Of a DNA stretch of 14,542 nucleotides, positions 1 to 6,252 are shown piece after piece. The translations under genes were made by a program, and so were the position numbers. This stretch comes from Gammaproteobacteria bacterium (GTDB lineage Bacteria > Pseudomonadota > Gammaproteobacteria > Pseudomonadales > Azotimanducaceae): assembly GCA_002726925.1 (NCBI GenBank), contig PBTJ01000131.1, positions 1 through 14,542 of the forward strand. The letters run 5' to 3'. Each line of letters begins with the position of its first letter. Position 1 is the stretch's first letter. A model generated the notes under the pieces. That model was not told where the DNA came from, made no database searches, and saw nothing but the letters and a program-made list of their open reading frames with translations.

Positions 1-184
1 GTGGGGTAGCAAACGCATCGGTAGACGGCGGCATGGGGTAGGCGCTTAATCAATCAAGATATGGTCGAGCCGTGCCATGCTGCCAATAATGTTGGCGTGC
101 CTGCTCAAGCGCCAAGACTTACAGTGGCACTGTTATTGCATTGTCTATTCAGCACTCATAGGGAAATCTAGTGAAACTGTGGTC
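1..184. other. Upstream control region of flgA
   Basis: No supportable gene was seen here on either strand. The segment carries a sigma-54 promoter (125-140). Upstream of it lies a small inverted repeat, GCCAA at 82-86 and TTGGC at 92-96 with a 5-nt spacer, which could be chance or an activator site. The octamer TGGGGTAG occurs twice (2-9 and 34-41). In many gammaproteobacteria flgA is divergent from cheV or flgB genes. The left edge cuts before any such gene, so this is unverified. Confidence 0.45.
125..140 (+). promoter_or_regulatory. Sigma-54 (RpoN) promoter of flgA
   Basis: TGGCAC at 125-130, a 5-nt spacer, then TTGCA at 136-140. The invariant GG (126-127) and GC (138-139) are 12 nt apart, the canonical -24/-12 geometry, and every consensus base matches. 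The predicted start of transcription is near 150, about 35 nt before the chosen flgA ATG. Flagellar genes of polarly flagellated gammaproteobacteria are commonly driven by RpoN with a FleQ/FlrA/FlrC-type activator. The activator site is not identified here. Confidence 0.85.
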
Positions 185-1270
185 ATGAGCCGAAAAACAG
201 CGCTAAACGTCAAAAACTGCCCAGCGATTGTGGCGCGTCTGCGGTGCCGCAGACAGTATTGGACAACACGACCTTTGTTACGCCTCTGCGTGTTCGTGAT
301 GTGTTTCACCCTTTATTCGGCCTTTGGCATCGGTAACGCTTTCGCAACACAGAGCAGTGATCGACCCGAAGCAACGACTGTCGTCCACAGCGTGCCTGCT
401 CAGTCTCCTCAGGTACTGCTTACAGCGGCGCTCGAGCAATGGCTGGTGACGAAGCTGAAAAACACGGATCAGTCCGGACTCAAGTATGAATTTGCTTTGA
501 ATGACAAGCGTCTTTCCATTCCCGCCTGCCCAGACTTTGTGATTGATCCACAAAATCAAATCAATGCGTCGACACTGACCACGACGCTGGCAGTACCCGT
601 GCGCTGTGTCCAACCTAAATGGCAGCGCCGCGTGCTCGTGCGACAGAAATTCGATAAGGCTGCTCGGCAGTCCATTGCGCAAGCTAGACCCAAGGTGCAA
701 ATACTGACGCCCCTTCAACCAATTGCTAAAGGCGAACGTGTTATGCGACATCACGTAGAAAGTAAGTTAGCGCTTGCTTACCGCACGCCAAAAAACAGCG
801 TCAGCCAGGTCAACGATCAGTCCTATTATGCTGCGCGCACGCTGGTGCCAGGCCGTACTCTGGTCGCGTCCGATCTCGAAATTGGCCGGCCCGTGGTCGT
901 GCTCAGCCAAGCTCTGCCTGCACGCAGCTTAGTTACTGCGGCAAGTTTGGTAATCGAGGAGCGTGCGGTGGGTGTACCCCATGACGCCATCGAATCACTG
1001 CAAGGATTGGGCTTACTCGCGACGAATCGGCTGCTGCATCCCGGCGACATTTTGCGCAAGCGCGATCTCACGAAGGCCAAGCTCGTTAAACGCGGACAAA
1101 AAGTGGCCGTAGAGTCCATCGGCAGACACTTTCGCATTGCCTCGGATCTCATCGCGCTGCAGGACGGGTATTTGGGTGACCAAATTCCATTTCAGGGCAT
1201 CGGCAGTGATCGCCGAGTTTTTGCCACGGTGACAGGCGCTGGTACCGCACGTAGCAGTGCTAAGCGCTAG
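185..1270 (+). CDS. flgA: FlgA, P-ring assembly chaperone with a duplicated SAF domain
   Basis: FlgA is a periplasmic chaperone that assists assembly of the FlgI P-ring around the rod. ATG 185 was chosen because the frame is open back to 77 but the sigma-54 promoter lies inside that extension. The Shine-Dalgarno at 185 is weak, so a later start (for example 275 or 299) is possible. From ATG 185 the product is 361 aa. A basic N-region and a hydrophobic core end at an AFA site (about residue 54), consistent with Sec export. An N-terminal domain with a Cys pair follows (CPDF and RCVQP). Then come two SAF-like domains (about 172-236 and 239-300), each ending in a PG..L..DL pattern. The C-terminal FlgA beta-domain begins at LVKRGQKV and ends near VTGAG. 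Most FlgA proteins are about 220-250 aa with one SAF domain, and the second copy accounts for the extra length. First gene of flgA-flgM-flgN. Confidence 0.88.
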   Translation: MSRKTALNVKNCPAIVARLRCRRQYWTTRPLLRLCVFVMCFTLYSAFGIGNAFATQSSDRPEATTVVHSVPAQSPQVLLTAALEQWLVTKLKNTDQSGLKYEFALNDKRLSIPACPDFVIDPQNQINASTLTTTLAVPVRCVQPKWQRRVLVRQKFDKAARQSIAQARPKVQILTPLQPIAKGERVMRHHVESKLALAYRTPKNSVSQVNDQSYYAARTLVPGRTLVASDLEIGRPVVVLSQALPARSLVTAASLVIEERAVGVPHDAIESLQGLGLLATNRLLHPGDILRKRDLTKAKLVKRGQKVAVESIGRHFRIASDLIALQDGYLGDQIPFQGIGSDRRVFATVTGAGTARSSAKR

Positions 1271-1317
1271 CCATTGGAAATCCAACGTAAACATTTGATA
1301 TGCCTATAAAACATCGC

Positions 1318-1344
1318 TAAAGTTCCTCGCCCGATGACCGACTA
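1318..1344 (+). promoter_or_regulatory. Probable sigma-28 (FliA) promoter of flgM
   Basis: TAAAGTTC at 1318-1325 matches 7 of 8 bases of the sigma-28 -35 element TAAAGTTT. After the canonical 11 nt, ACCGACTA at 1337-1344 matches 5 of 8 of GCCGATAA, keeping the CCGA core. It sits in the flgA-flgM gap, about 90 nt before the flgM ATG. Class III expression of flgM from a FliA promoter is well known in enteric bacteria and Pseudomonas. The -10 half is imperfect, so the call is moderate. Confidence 0.5.
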
Positions 1345-1382
1345 CCGTTACGTAGAGAAGATTTCTCTTCGCGGCGCGGTAG
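1342..1382 (+). promoter_or_regulatory. Nested hairpin in the flgM leader
   Basis: Outer stem CTACCG (1342-1347) pairs with CGGTAG (1377-1382). Inner stem AGAGAA (1354-1359) pairs with TTCTCT (1363-1368) across a 3-nt loop. Both stems are perfect. There is no T-run, so it is not a classical terminator. Transcription from the proposed promoter would begin near 1352, leaving the inner stem intact, while read-through from flgA would carry both stems. It could affect RNA stability or flgM translation. Confidence 0.4.
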
Positions 1383-1435
1383 AAGCCAAGGATCACAGGC
1401 GCAGCGAAAAGTGAGCCAACACAAACAGGTGCAAT

Positions 1436-1720
1436 ATGGTTGACAGCATTAATTCAAACTCCGTCCCAGCGAATCGCGCTCGCAACGCTGCGACGCCGAC
1501 GAGTCGCGATGCCGAGGCCGCCAGTGGCACAACACCGGCGACCCAGCAGCCAACTGCTAGCGTCGAGGTCAAGCTGAGCAATGAGATCCGTTCAAGCGAG
1601 TCGGCTACATTTGACGACGTCAAAGTGCAGCAGATGAAGCAAGCTATCGAAGACGGCAGCTTCCCTCTTGATGCACGGCGCATTGCCGAAAATTTCGCGG
1701 AACTGGAGCGCCTTATCTAA
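1436..1720 (+). CDS. flgM: FlgM, anti-sigma-28 factor
   Basis: FlgM binds and inhibits FliA (sigma-28) until the hook-basal body is finished, and is then exported through the flagellar channel. The product is 94 aa, normal for the family. The N-terminal half is rich in Ala, Thr, Ser and Pro and probably disordered. The C-terminal sigma-binding part has the family pattern D.KV..MK.AI..G.F..D...IA....E..L (about residues 57-92). ATG 1436 has AGGTG at 1427-1431 as Shine-Dalgarno. It lies 165 nt after flgA, with its own probable FliA promoter, and 26 nt before flgN. The partner fliA lies in the same window (11261-11959). Confidence 0.9.
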   Translation: MVDSINSNSVPANRARNAATPTSRDAEAASGTTPATQQPTASVEVKLSNEIRSSESATFDDVKVQQMKQAIEDGSFPLDARRIAENFAELERLI

Positions 1721-1746
1721 GCGCGAAGCCATCTATCTAATTGAAG

Positions 1747-2157
1747 ATGTCTGACGTTACGCTAATCCGCGAAATCCTCACCCTCGGTAACCAGCTTAAA
1801 AGCACGCTGGAAGAGGAGTTCATCGCGCTATCCGAGAAAAATCTCGACCACCTAGAAACCGTGCAAGTTCGTAAAGTCTCCTTGTTAGAGTCGATTCAAG
1901 CCCAGTGGCCGCAGGAAGCCGATACCCGCTCGGAGGCAGATGCTAGTCCATCCGCGGAAGACGCAACGGCTGATCCACTCTGGGACGAAGCCCGCACACT
2001 TTTAAACGAGTGCAAAGAAGCCCATATCCGCAACGACTTGTTACTGAAGCGCCAGCTAGAAGTGGTGCGAACCGTGCTTTCATCCCTCACCCAGCGCAGT
2101 GCCGACAATCACAGTGCGCTATACGACAAGATGGGACGTATGCGCCGCAAACGCTAG
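1747..2157 (+). CDS. flgN: FlgN-type flagellar export chaperone
   Basis: FlgN is a cytoplasmic chaperone for the hook-filament junction proteins FlgK and FlgL, delivering them to the export gate. The identification rests on position directly after flgM, length (136 aa) and an all-helical, charged composition typical of the FlgN fold: an N-terminal helix with L..EILTLGNQLKSTL, then E..AL..KNLD.LE..Q..K, and a long C-terminal helix with NDLLLKRQLE. An acidic, Ala-rich linker lies near residues 60-80. ATG 1747 is preferred to TTG 1741, which is in frame two codons earlier. Neither has a strong Shine-Dalgarno, suggesting coupling to flgM. The stop codon shares the CTAG at 2154-2157 with the stop of the convergent flhB-like gene. 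Confidence 0.78.
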   Translation: MSDVTLIREILTLGNQLKSTLEEEFIALSEKNLDHLETVQVRKVSLLESIQAQWPQEADTRSEADASPSAEDATADPLWDEARTLLNECKEAHIRNDLLLKRQLEVVRTVLSSLTQRSADNHSALYDKMGRMRRKR

Positions 2158-2510
2158 CCAGGCCCCTGCCGCTCTGTCAGCACCTGCGGTGTTTGCCCTT
2201 TGAGCCAATAAGCCCAAGACAGCACCGTAGCCACCGCCACATAAACTTCCTCTGGAATTTCCTGCTGTAACTGCAAATAGGATAGGGTCTCCGCAAGCAC
2301 CGGGTCCTCTGCCAAATGCACCCCAGCAGCCTTCGCAACTTCGATGATCTCTTCAGCAAAAGCCCCCTGCCCCTTGGCCACTAGCATCGGTGCGCGCACC
2401 TGATCGTAGAGTAGGGCAACCGCTTTTTTCGCCTCAACATCGTATGTCTGTTTTGGCTGTAGCACATCGTCCACCGTGCTCCATCCAAATGGATTTTCAC
2501 GTTTAGGCAT
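2154..2510 (-). CDS. FlhB C-terminal-domain-like protein (export switch paralogue)
   Basis: The 118-aa protein matches the cytoplasmic C-terminal domain of FlhB/YscU export-switch proteins without the membrane part: KKAVALLYD, AP.LVAKGQG, FAEEIIEVAKAAGVHLAEDPVLAETL and EIPEEVYVAVATVLSWAY (about residues 25-110). The NPTH autocleavage motif of full FlhB is absent, as expected for stand-alone members such as Bacillus YlqH and FlhB2-type proteins. These often sit beside fliK-like genes, as here. Start ATG 2510 overlaps the end of fliK by 8 nt (fliK stop 2505-2503), implying translational coupling. In-frame upstream ATGs near 2540-2558 would lie deeper in fliK and are less likely. The exact role is unsettled; the domain probably binds FliK or other export parts. 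The true flhB is not in this window. Confidence 0.8.
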   Translation of the reverse strand: MPKRENPFGWSTVDDVLQPKQTYDVEAKKAVALLYDQVRAPMLVAKGQGAFAEEIIEVAKAAGVHLAEDPVLAETLSYLQLQQEIPEEVYVAVATVLSWAYWLKGQTPQVLTERQGPG

Positions 2511-3903
2511 CGATGGATACTCCCAGACCTTGTTGAACATCATTGACGCTGCCGGCATCTCGAGGCACGGGGTAAATAGCCAGTCCCGCCAGAGTCAGGC
2601 CATTTTTCGACAACATCGCCTCGAGCTGCTCCCGACCTGCTTGCGCCAATTGGTAGTATGTCGAATTGGGCAACCACAGACGCAATCCCAATTCGCCCGC
2701 AATACTCATTCGCACGCTGGCTGCCATCGACACAGATGAGGTAAGCCCCACCTCCAGATCAATGGTCCAGGATTCTTGACTGGCGCCTTCGTCATCGGTG
2801 CCCTGGTGATGCTGAAGGTCTAAAAACACCGGATACTGATCAGCAAAGGGAATCATCCAAGCGTAGTGAGAACGTCCCGCTGACTGCTGAGCGAGGGAAT
2901 CCACCTGTCGCGCTTCAAGCTCATCGATGGCACCAGAGATCGAGGTAGCTTCCATTTGCCTTGCCTGCATGAGGGAGCGCAGTGCTAGGAGCATCGACTT
3001 CAAACCTGGCAAGGCCTGGTTGGGGTTCAGACCTGCCTGGTGTTCGGCAAACAGGCCGGTATTTTGAAACGCTTGGCGCAGATTGCCGCTATTTAACTGA
3101 CGCGAGTCCAGCAGCAAGGCGGCGAGTGCACTACGCAGCTCAGGGCTACCCACTTTTTCTGCCAACGCTCCCAGTTGCCCCGGCGCGAAGAGCTGCAGTA
3201 GGTGGAAGCTACCCACATGATTAAGCAGTCGAGCAAACCGACCATCGGCATCCGCTCGGCTATTCGCCGCCGCGACGCTGGCTGCCAGAGCCGGATCGGT
3301 GAGCGCCAAGACCGGTTGGCCAGCAATCATACGCACAAGCAGCGACACCTGACCCGGCGGCAGGTTCATGCGGTCTGGCAGGGGCAACTGCTGATTGCCA
3401 ATCAACAGGATATTGCCGTCTTGGCGCTGGGCGACGATAGCGGTGATGGTTTCGCCTGCACGCAGGCCTAGCGTGCGAGCTTGCTCTGGTTCAACGCGTA
3501 CACCTGCAGCAGCACCCTCCACATAGACGGTGTTGGGCCTGGGCATCATGTTGACGCCTTCGGGACTAAGCATGGTTCCTCCAATCTGTCTTGGCAACGC
3601 GCGTTCTGTCACGGCCCAATGTGGATTCGGCTGGTTTGTCGGTAGCTGGCTCGCGAGCACCCTAATCGGTTCCAGCGCAGGCTGCGCCGCTGGACCCACC
3701 GACGTCCTAGTTACGGCGGCAACTTGGGAGACCATTGGTGCGGCGCCATTCGGCAAGGGTTTGAGTACTGGGTTGGGCGAAGGAGTGGACTGGGCCAGCC
3801 CTGGCAAAGCCGGCGTCGTCTTTGGCGCCAATGCGGCAGCCAGCTGAGGCGCAATTGTCGGCGACAGCAGCGGGGCTAACCTTGTTAGCACCGTTTTTGG
3901 CAA
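2503..3903 (-). CDS. fliK: FliK-like hook-length control protein, central and C-terminal part
   Basis: FliK measures hook length and triggers the export-specificity switch through FlhB. Counting from TTG 3903 the frame encodes 466 aa. Residues 1-110 are Pro, Ala and Gln rich. A compact segment with VYVEG....V.PEQARTLGL.AGETI.AIV lies near 126-200. Helical stretches follow to about 340. The C-terminal FliK (Flg_hook) domain is near 378-448, with WTIDLEVGL, ASVRMSIAGELGLRLW and the LEAMLSKNGLTLAGLAIYPV motif. No convincing start exists: TTG 3903 lacks a Shine-Dalgarno, and the first ATG is at 3735. This frame stays open upstream to about 4134, overlapping the N-terminal frame, so the gene is probably the 3' part of one fliK of about 650 aa. 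Confidence 0.8.
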   Translation of the reverse strand: MPKTVLTRLAPLLSPTIAPQLAAALAPKTTPALPGLAQSTPSPNPVLKPLPNGAAPMVSQVAAVTRTSVGPAAQPALEPIRVLASQLPTNQPNPHWAVTERALPRQIGGTMLSPEGVNMMPRPNTVYVEGAAAGVRVEPEQARTLGLRAGETITAIVAQRQDGNILLIGNQQLPLPDRMNLPPGQVSLLVRMIAGQPVLALTDPALAASVAAANSRADADGRFARLLNHVGSFHLLQLFAPGQLGALAEKVGSPELRSALAALLLDSRQLNSGNLRQAFQNTGLFAEHQAGLNPNQALPGLKSMLLALRSLMQARQMEATSISGAIDELEARQVDSLAQQSAGRSHYAWMIPFADQYPVFLDLQHHQGTDDEGASQESWTIDLEVGLTSSVSMAASVRMSIAGELGLRLWLPNSTYYQLAQAGREQLEAMLSKNGLTLAGLAIYPVPRDAGSVNDVQQGLGVSIDA

Positions 3904-3910
3904 GGTTGTT

Positions 3911-3933
3911 GGCGCAAGAGCTACGCCTGCCCC
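3911..3933 (-). other. Possible -1 frameshift site within fliK
   Basis: On the minus strand the N-terminal frame reads CAG GGG CAG GCG TAG, with the stop at 3923-3921. GGGG occupies 3933-3930. A -1 slip of the GGG codon re-pairs perfectly and continues GCA GGC GTA into the downstream frame, giving an unbroken protein of about 650 aa. Two nt later a hairpin can form, GGCGTAG (3927-3921) with TTGCGCC (3917-3911) around a CTC loop, with two G-T wobbles and the stop codon in its stem. A natural or assembly single-base loss in the G-run would look the same. Confidence 0.45.
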
Positions 3934-4454
3934 TGCTTTGCTAGGGGCGCCAGCAGCGCATTGCGCAAACCTGCGGGTATGGCGGCGCCTAGGCTCGCGT
4001 CTGCGCTGCGCTGTGCACCGGGCAACTTCGGGCCCTCGATGAGGCGGGTATCCGTTGGCGATCCCACCCGCGGGGCCGTGCCTGCCGGCGCTACCGTGCG
4101 TTGCACCTGTGTCACGATGCTATTGAGCAGTGCCTTAACGCCTTGAGTGTCCAAGCTAGGCGCTTGCCCATTAACCACGGCAGGGCTGCCCGACCCAGAA
4201 CTTGGTTGTGGTGGCTGCGCGACCTGCGCTTGAGTCAATAGCGCAGTCGGTTTTGCCAAGTTTACAGCTGTCTGAATTGTTGGAATTTGCGCGGGTTCGG
4301 CACGCTGCGCAGCCCCTTGGCCTGTCGCGTTGGTTACTGCCGCTGGTTGCGCGCTATTTAATAATTCGGGCGTGGGCCCACCATTGACTCTTGTGGCCGT
4401 AGCTGGTGGTTGCAACGCCCGAGGCGCCTTAGGGGTATTGAATCCAGCCTTCAT
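3921..4454 (-). CDS. FliK N-terminal part, or a separate Pro/Ala-rich protein
   Basis: The 177-aa product is low in complexity, rich in Ala, Pro, Gln and Thr, with no membrane segment and no cysteine. It ends GLRNALLAPLAKQGQA. The composition fits the disordered, exported N-terminal ruler of FliK, which otherwise appears lacking from the next frame. ATG 4454 overlaps the end of the LysM gene (stop at 4429) by 26 nt; an in-frame GTG at 4466 is an alternative. The stop at 3923-3921 falls inside a longer stretch where the fliK frame is also open (from about 4134), so a single -1 shift joins the two. I infer one fliK gene that is either frameshifted by design, damaged, or affected by a sequence error. 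A genuine separate small gene cannot be excluded. Confidence 0.6.
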   Translation of the reverse strand: MKAGFNTPKAPRALQPPATATRVNGGPTPELLNSAQPAAVTNATGQGAAQRAEPAQIPTIQTAVNLAKPTALLTQAQVAQPPQPSSGSGSPAVVNGQAPSLDTQGVKALLNSIVTQVQRTVAPAGTAPRVGSPTDTRLIEGPKLPGAQRSADASLGAAIPAGLRNALLAPLAKQGQA

Positions 4455-4989
4455 GAGGGTTTGCACTCTCGCGCTGCTTCGAGGCTCGGCGGCTTTCGTC
4501 AGTAAAAATCACTTTCTTGATGTCGTCGGCTTCGGGTACCCGCAGCCGCTTGCTGGCCAGAAGCCAGTTTGGGTTTGCACGCATAAAGGCATGCGGGTTT
4601 GCCCGCACAAAGGCGCGGCGCAAAATATCTCTGCGCAGCGGTGAGCTGCCAACCGTCTGATTTATGATCTTGTCGAGATAGTCGCCCTTCTTGACGACAT
4701 AGGTGCCATCCGCGGCTACCGCATCATCCTTGGCCAGCGCCGCAGCTTCCTCTAGCTGTCGCTCTAAATCGGCGACCATGCGCGAGAGCGCATCGTCAAG
4801 TTCGGCTTCGTCGATCGTCTCTTCTACTGGTGCTGCATTGCTCTTGAGTTCTGCCAGTTCTGCGCTATCTACCAGCTCAACACCTAGGGTTGTACAACCT
4901 TGCAGCATGCAGATAAGCCCGAGGCAACCCAGATGCCGAGCGACGAAGGCGAGGGCGCGCGGGAATACAGATGATGATGAGGTATACAT
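4429..4989 (-). CDS. LysM-domain lipoprotein of the flagellar ring operon
   Basis: The 186-aa protein is probably a periplasmic lipoprotein that binds peptidoglycan. ATG 4989 has AGGA a few bases upstream. The frame opens at GTG 5028, but that would bury the signal sequence. A hydrophobic signal ends in the lipobox LQGC with Cys at residue 32. Residues 43-88 are acidic and predicted coiled coil. A LysM-like domain follows (about 97-152), starting YVVKKGDYLDKII and ending LRVP, with an expanded RANP loop. The C-terminal tail is charged. It lies 39 nt after flgT and overlaps the fliK N-terminal frame, so it belongs to the same transcript. LysM proteins are found in Vibrio-type flagellar clusters, so a role in anchoring the P/H/T ring region to the wall is plausible but inferred. 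Confidence 0.78.
   Translation of the reverse strand: MYTSSSSVFPRALAFVARHLGCLGLICMLQGCTTLGVELVDSAELAELKSNAAPVEETIDEAELDDALSRMVADLERQLEEAAALAKDDAVAADGTYVVKKGDYLDKIINQTVGSSPLRRDILRRAFVRANPHAFMRANPNWLLASKRLRVPEADDIKKVIFTDESRRASKQRESANPHEGWIQYP
4571..4614 (-). repeat. 24-bp tandem repeat inside the LysM gene
   Basis: Two 20-bp units at 4571-4590 and 4595-4614 differ at two positions and have a period of 24 bp. On the coding strand they encode two successive 8-residue units, AFVRANPH and AFMRANPN. The repeat therefore duplicates the RANP motif within the LysM domain. Confidence 0.8.
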
Positions 4990-5028
4990 GAGGTTTTCCT
5001 GCTTCTGATCCAACGACGTCTTACGCAC

Positions 5029-6231
5029 CTAAAGCGCCAGCGCGGCCATGGGAATGGCCATCATCTGGCTAGCGTTCAGCTCAGCGGCACCGGCGTAGAC
5101 TTCCAATGTAGCATTTCTAGGGGTGACCCGAACCACCCGAGCTAGACTGACGACTCCCATCGCACTCTCAAGACCTCGGGTATTCAAGTGGCGGCTCGTT
5201 GGCAATATCGCCAGACGCTGACCGCTGTAGACGCCGGCATCTAGACCACCATTGAGGGTGAGCTGATTAGCGTCCATCGCCAACGTCAGCGCCGATTCCC
5301 CGAGGCAGCTGATACCTGCACCGATCTCTAATAAGGCTTCATCAAGCCATACCGCCAACGTCTTATGGGCTGATTTCGGCAGCGTCAGCCACGCCAGTTG
5401 ATCTTCGCTGGATTGTCGAGTGGAGCCCACGATGATAGTGGTCTCGAGCGGCAACACGCTGCCTCGCGCGGCGATGAGTTCCGCCGCCACCTGAACGCGC
5501 ATGCCCGGCCGCGCTGAACCCCAAAGCCCAACACGCTGCAGGATCGGCTGTCGTTCCCTTGCCGATACGCGCAAGCGAAGCTCCATGTCTGCCGTGCTCC
5601 TTGGGGCCTCGGTCATATAGCGATGGTAGGCGGACTGTCGAGTGCCCGCGTTGTTGCCGGAACGCACGGGGTCTACCATCAGTGTAGAGACGCCGGCCAG
5701 GCGATCTTCGTCGAAGGCCGTGATGATCTGATCGCGCAGGAGCATGGCAGCGGACCGAGCCATATTGGTTGTCTGGGCTGAGCCGCTGGTATCGACCACA
5801 ACTTGCATATTCAAACGCTGGGGTCGCAACGGCTGAGCGACGCAAGCTGCCGATGCTGTCGCGGCGGATGCGTAGACCAGTTCTGCGACCTCGCGGCCAA
5901 AACGATCACGGCGCAAGGTCGGCCGAAGTCGCTCTAACTGAACGTCGCTAAAGACCATGACATCTTCGCCCATGGCGCCGTCGCTATCTGTCCAACCGCT
6001 GGCTGCGATGCGAGCTTGCCGCTCCATCGCAAGGGTCAGAAAGGCTTGTTTTAGCTGACGTAGCTGCGCTTGCGAGTCACCCTCGGCTAAACCATTACCG
6101 GCGTTGAGTAAACTGGACTGACGCAGCCCAGCGATATAATTGGTTTCGGCAAAAGATAGCGCAGGAACCGCCAGCAGCAGCATGCAGGCGAGGGCTTGGC
6201 TTAAACCCACTAGCCGGGGAAACGTGGCCAT
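5029..6231 (-). CDS. flgT: FlgT-like periplasmic flagellar ring protein
   Basis: FlgT forms the H-ring around the basal body in Vibrio and helps recruit MotX/MotY. The product is 400 aa from ATG 6231, chosen because AGAGGTG lies 5 nt upstream (6243-6237); GTG 6246 is in frame but worse. Residues 1-28 are a clean Sec signal peptide ending SFA. A helical N-terminal segment carries AFLTLAMERQARIA, and a middle region starts near C130 (ACVAQPL). The C-terminal region (about 328-385) has LDAGVYSGQRLAILP and MGVVSLARVVRVTPRNATLEVYAG, resembling the beta-rich C-terminal domain of FlgT. Two cysteines remain in the mature part (C130 and C309), possibly a disulfide. It starts 21 nt after flgP. The identification leans on context and the C-terminal pattern, since overall similarity appears low. 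Confidence 0.65.
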   Translation of the reverse strand: MATFPRLVGLSQALACMLLLAVPALSFAETNYIAGLRQSSLLNAGNGLAEGDSQAQLRQLKQAFLTLAMERQARIAASGWTDSDGAMGEDVMVFSDVQLERLRPTLRRDRFGREVAELVYASAATASAACVAQPLRPQRLNMQVVVDTSGSAQTTNMARSAAMLLRDQIITAFDEDRLAGVSTLMVDPVRSGNNAGTRQSAYHRYMTEAPRSTADMELRLRVSARERQPILQRVGLWGSARPGMRVQVAAELIAARGSVLPLETTIIVGSTRQSSEDQLAWLTLPKSAHKTLAVWLDEALLEIGAGISCLGESALTLAMDANQLTLNGGLDAGVYSGQRLAILPTSRHLNTRGLESAMGVVSLARVVRVTPRNATLEVYAGAAELNASQMMAIPMAALAL

Positions 6232-6252
6232 AACCGCACCTCTCACTGGTAC

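Noticed and set aside
77..184. Upstream extension of the flgA reading frame
   Set aside because: It contains a consensus sigma-54 promoter and would put about 36 non-signal residues before an already long signal-peptide N-region.
278..754. Minus-strand open frame opposite flgA
   Set aside because: It lies entirely within flgA, has no family features, and its composition is that of an antisense shadow.
1274..1285. TTGGA-AA-TCCAA palindrome after the flgA stop as a terminator
   Set aside because: The stem is only 5 bp with no T-run, and flgM probably shares read-through from flgA.
1525..1540. TGGCAC-N5-CGGCG inside flgM as a sigma-54 promoter
   Set aside because: The -12 half keeps only GC and lacks the TT; it lies within coding DNA and would not obviously serve flgN.
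3530..3847. Plus-strand open frame opposite fliK
   Set aside because: It mirrors the Pro/Ala-rich fliK sequence, where stop codons are rare on both strands; there is no promoter or Shine-Dalgarno support.
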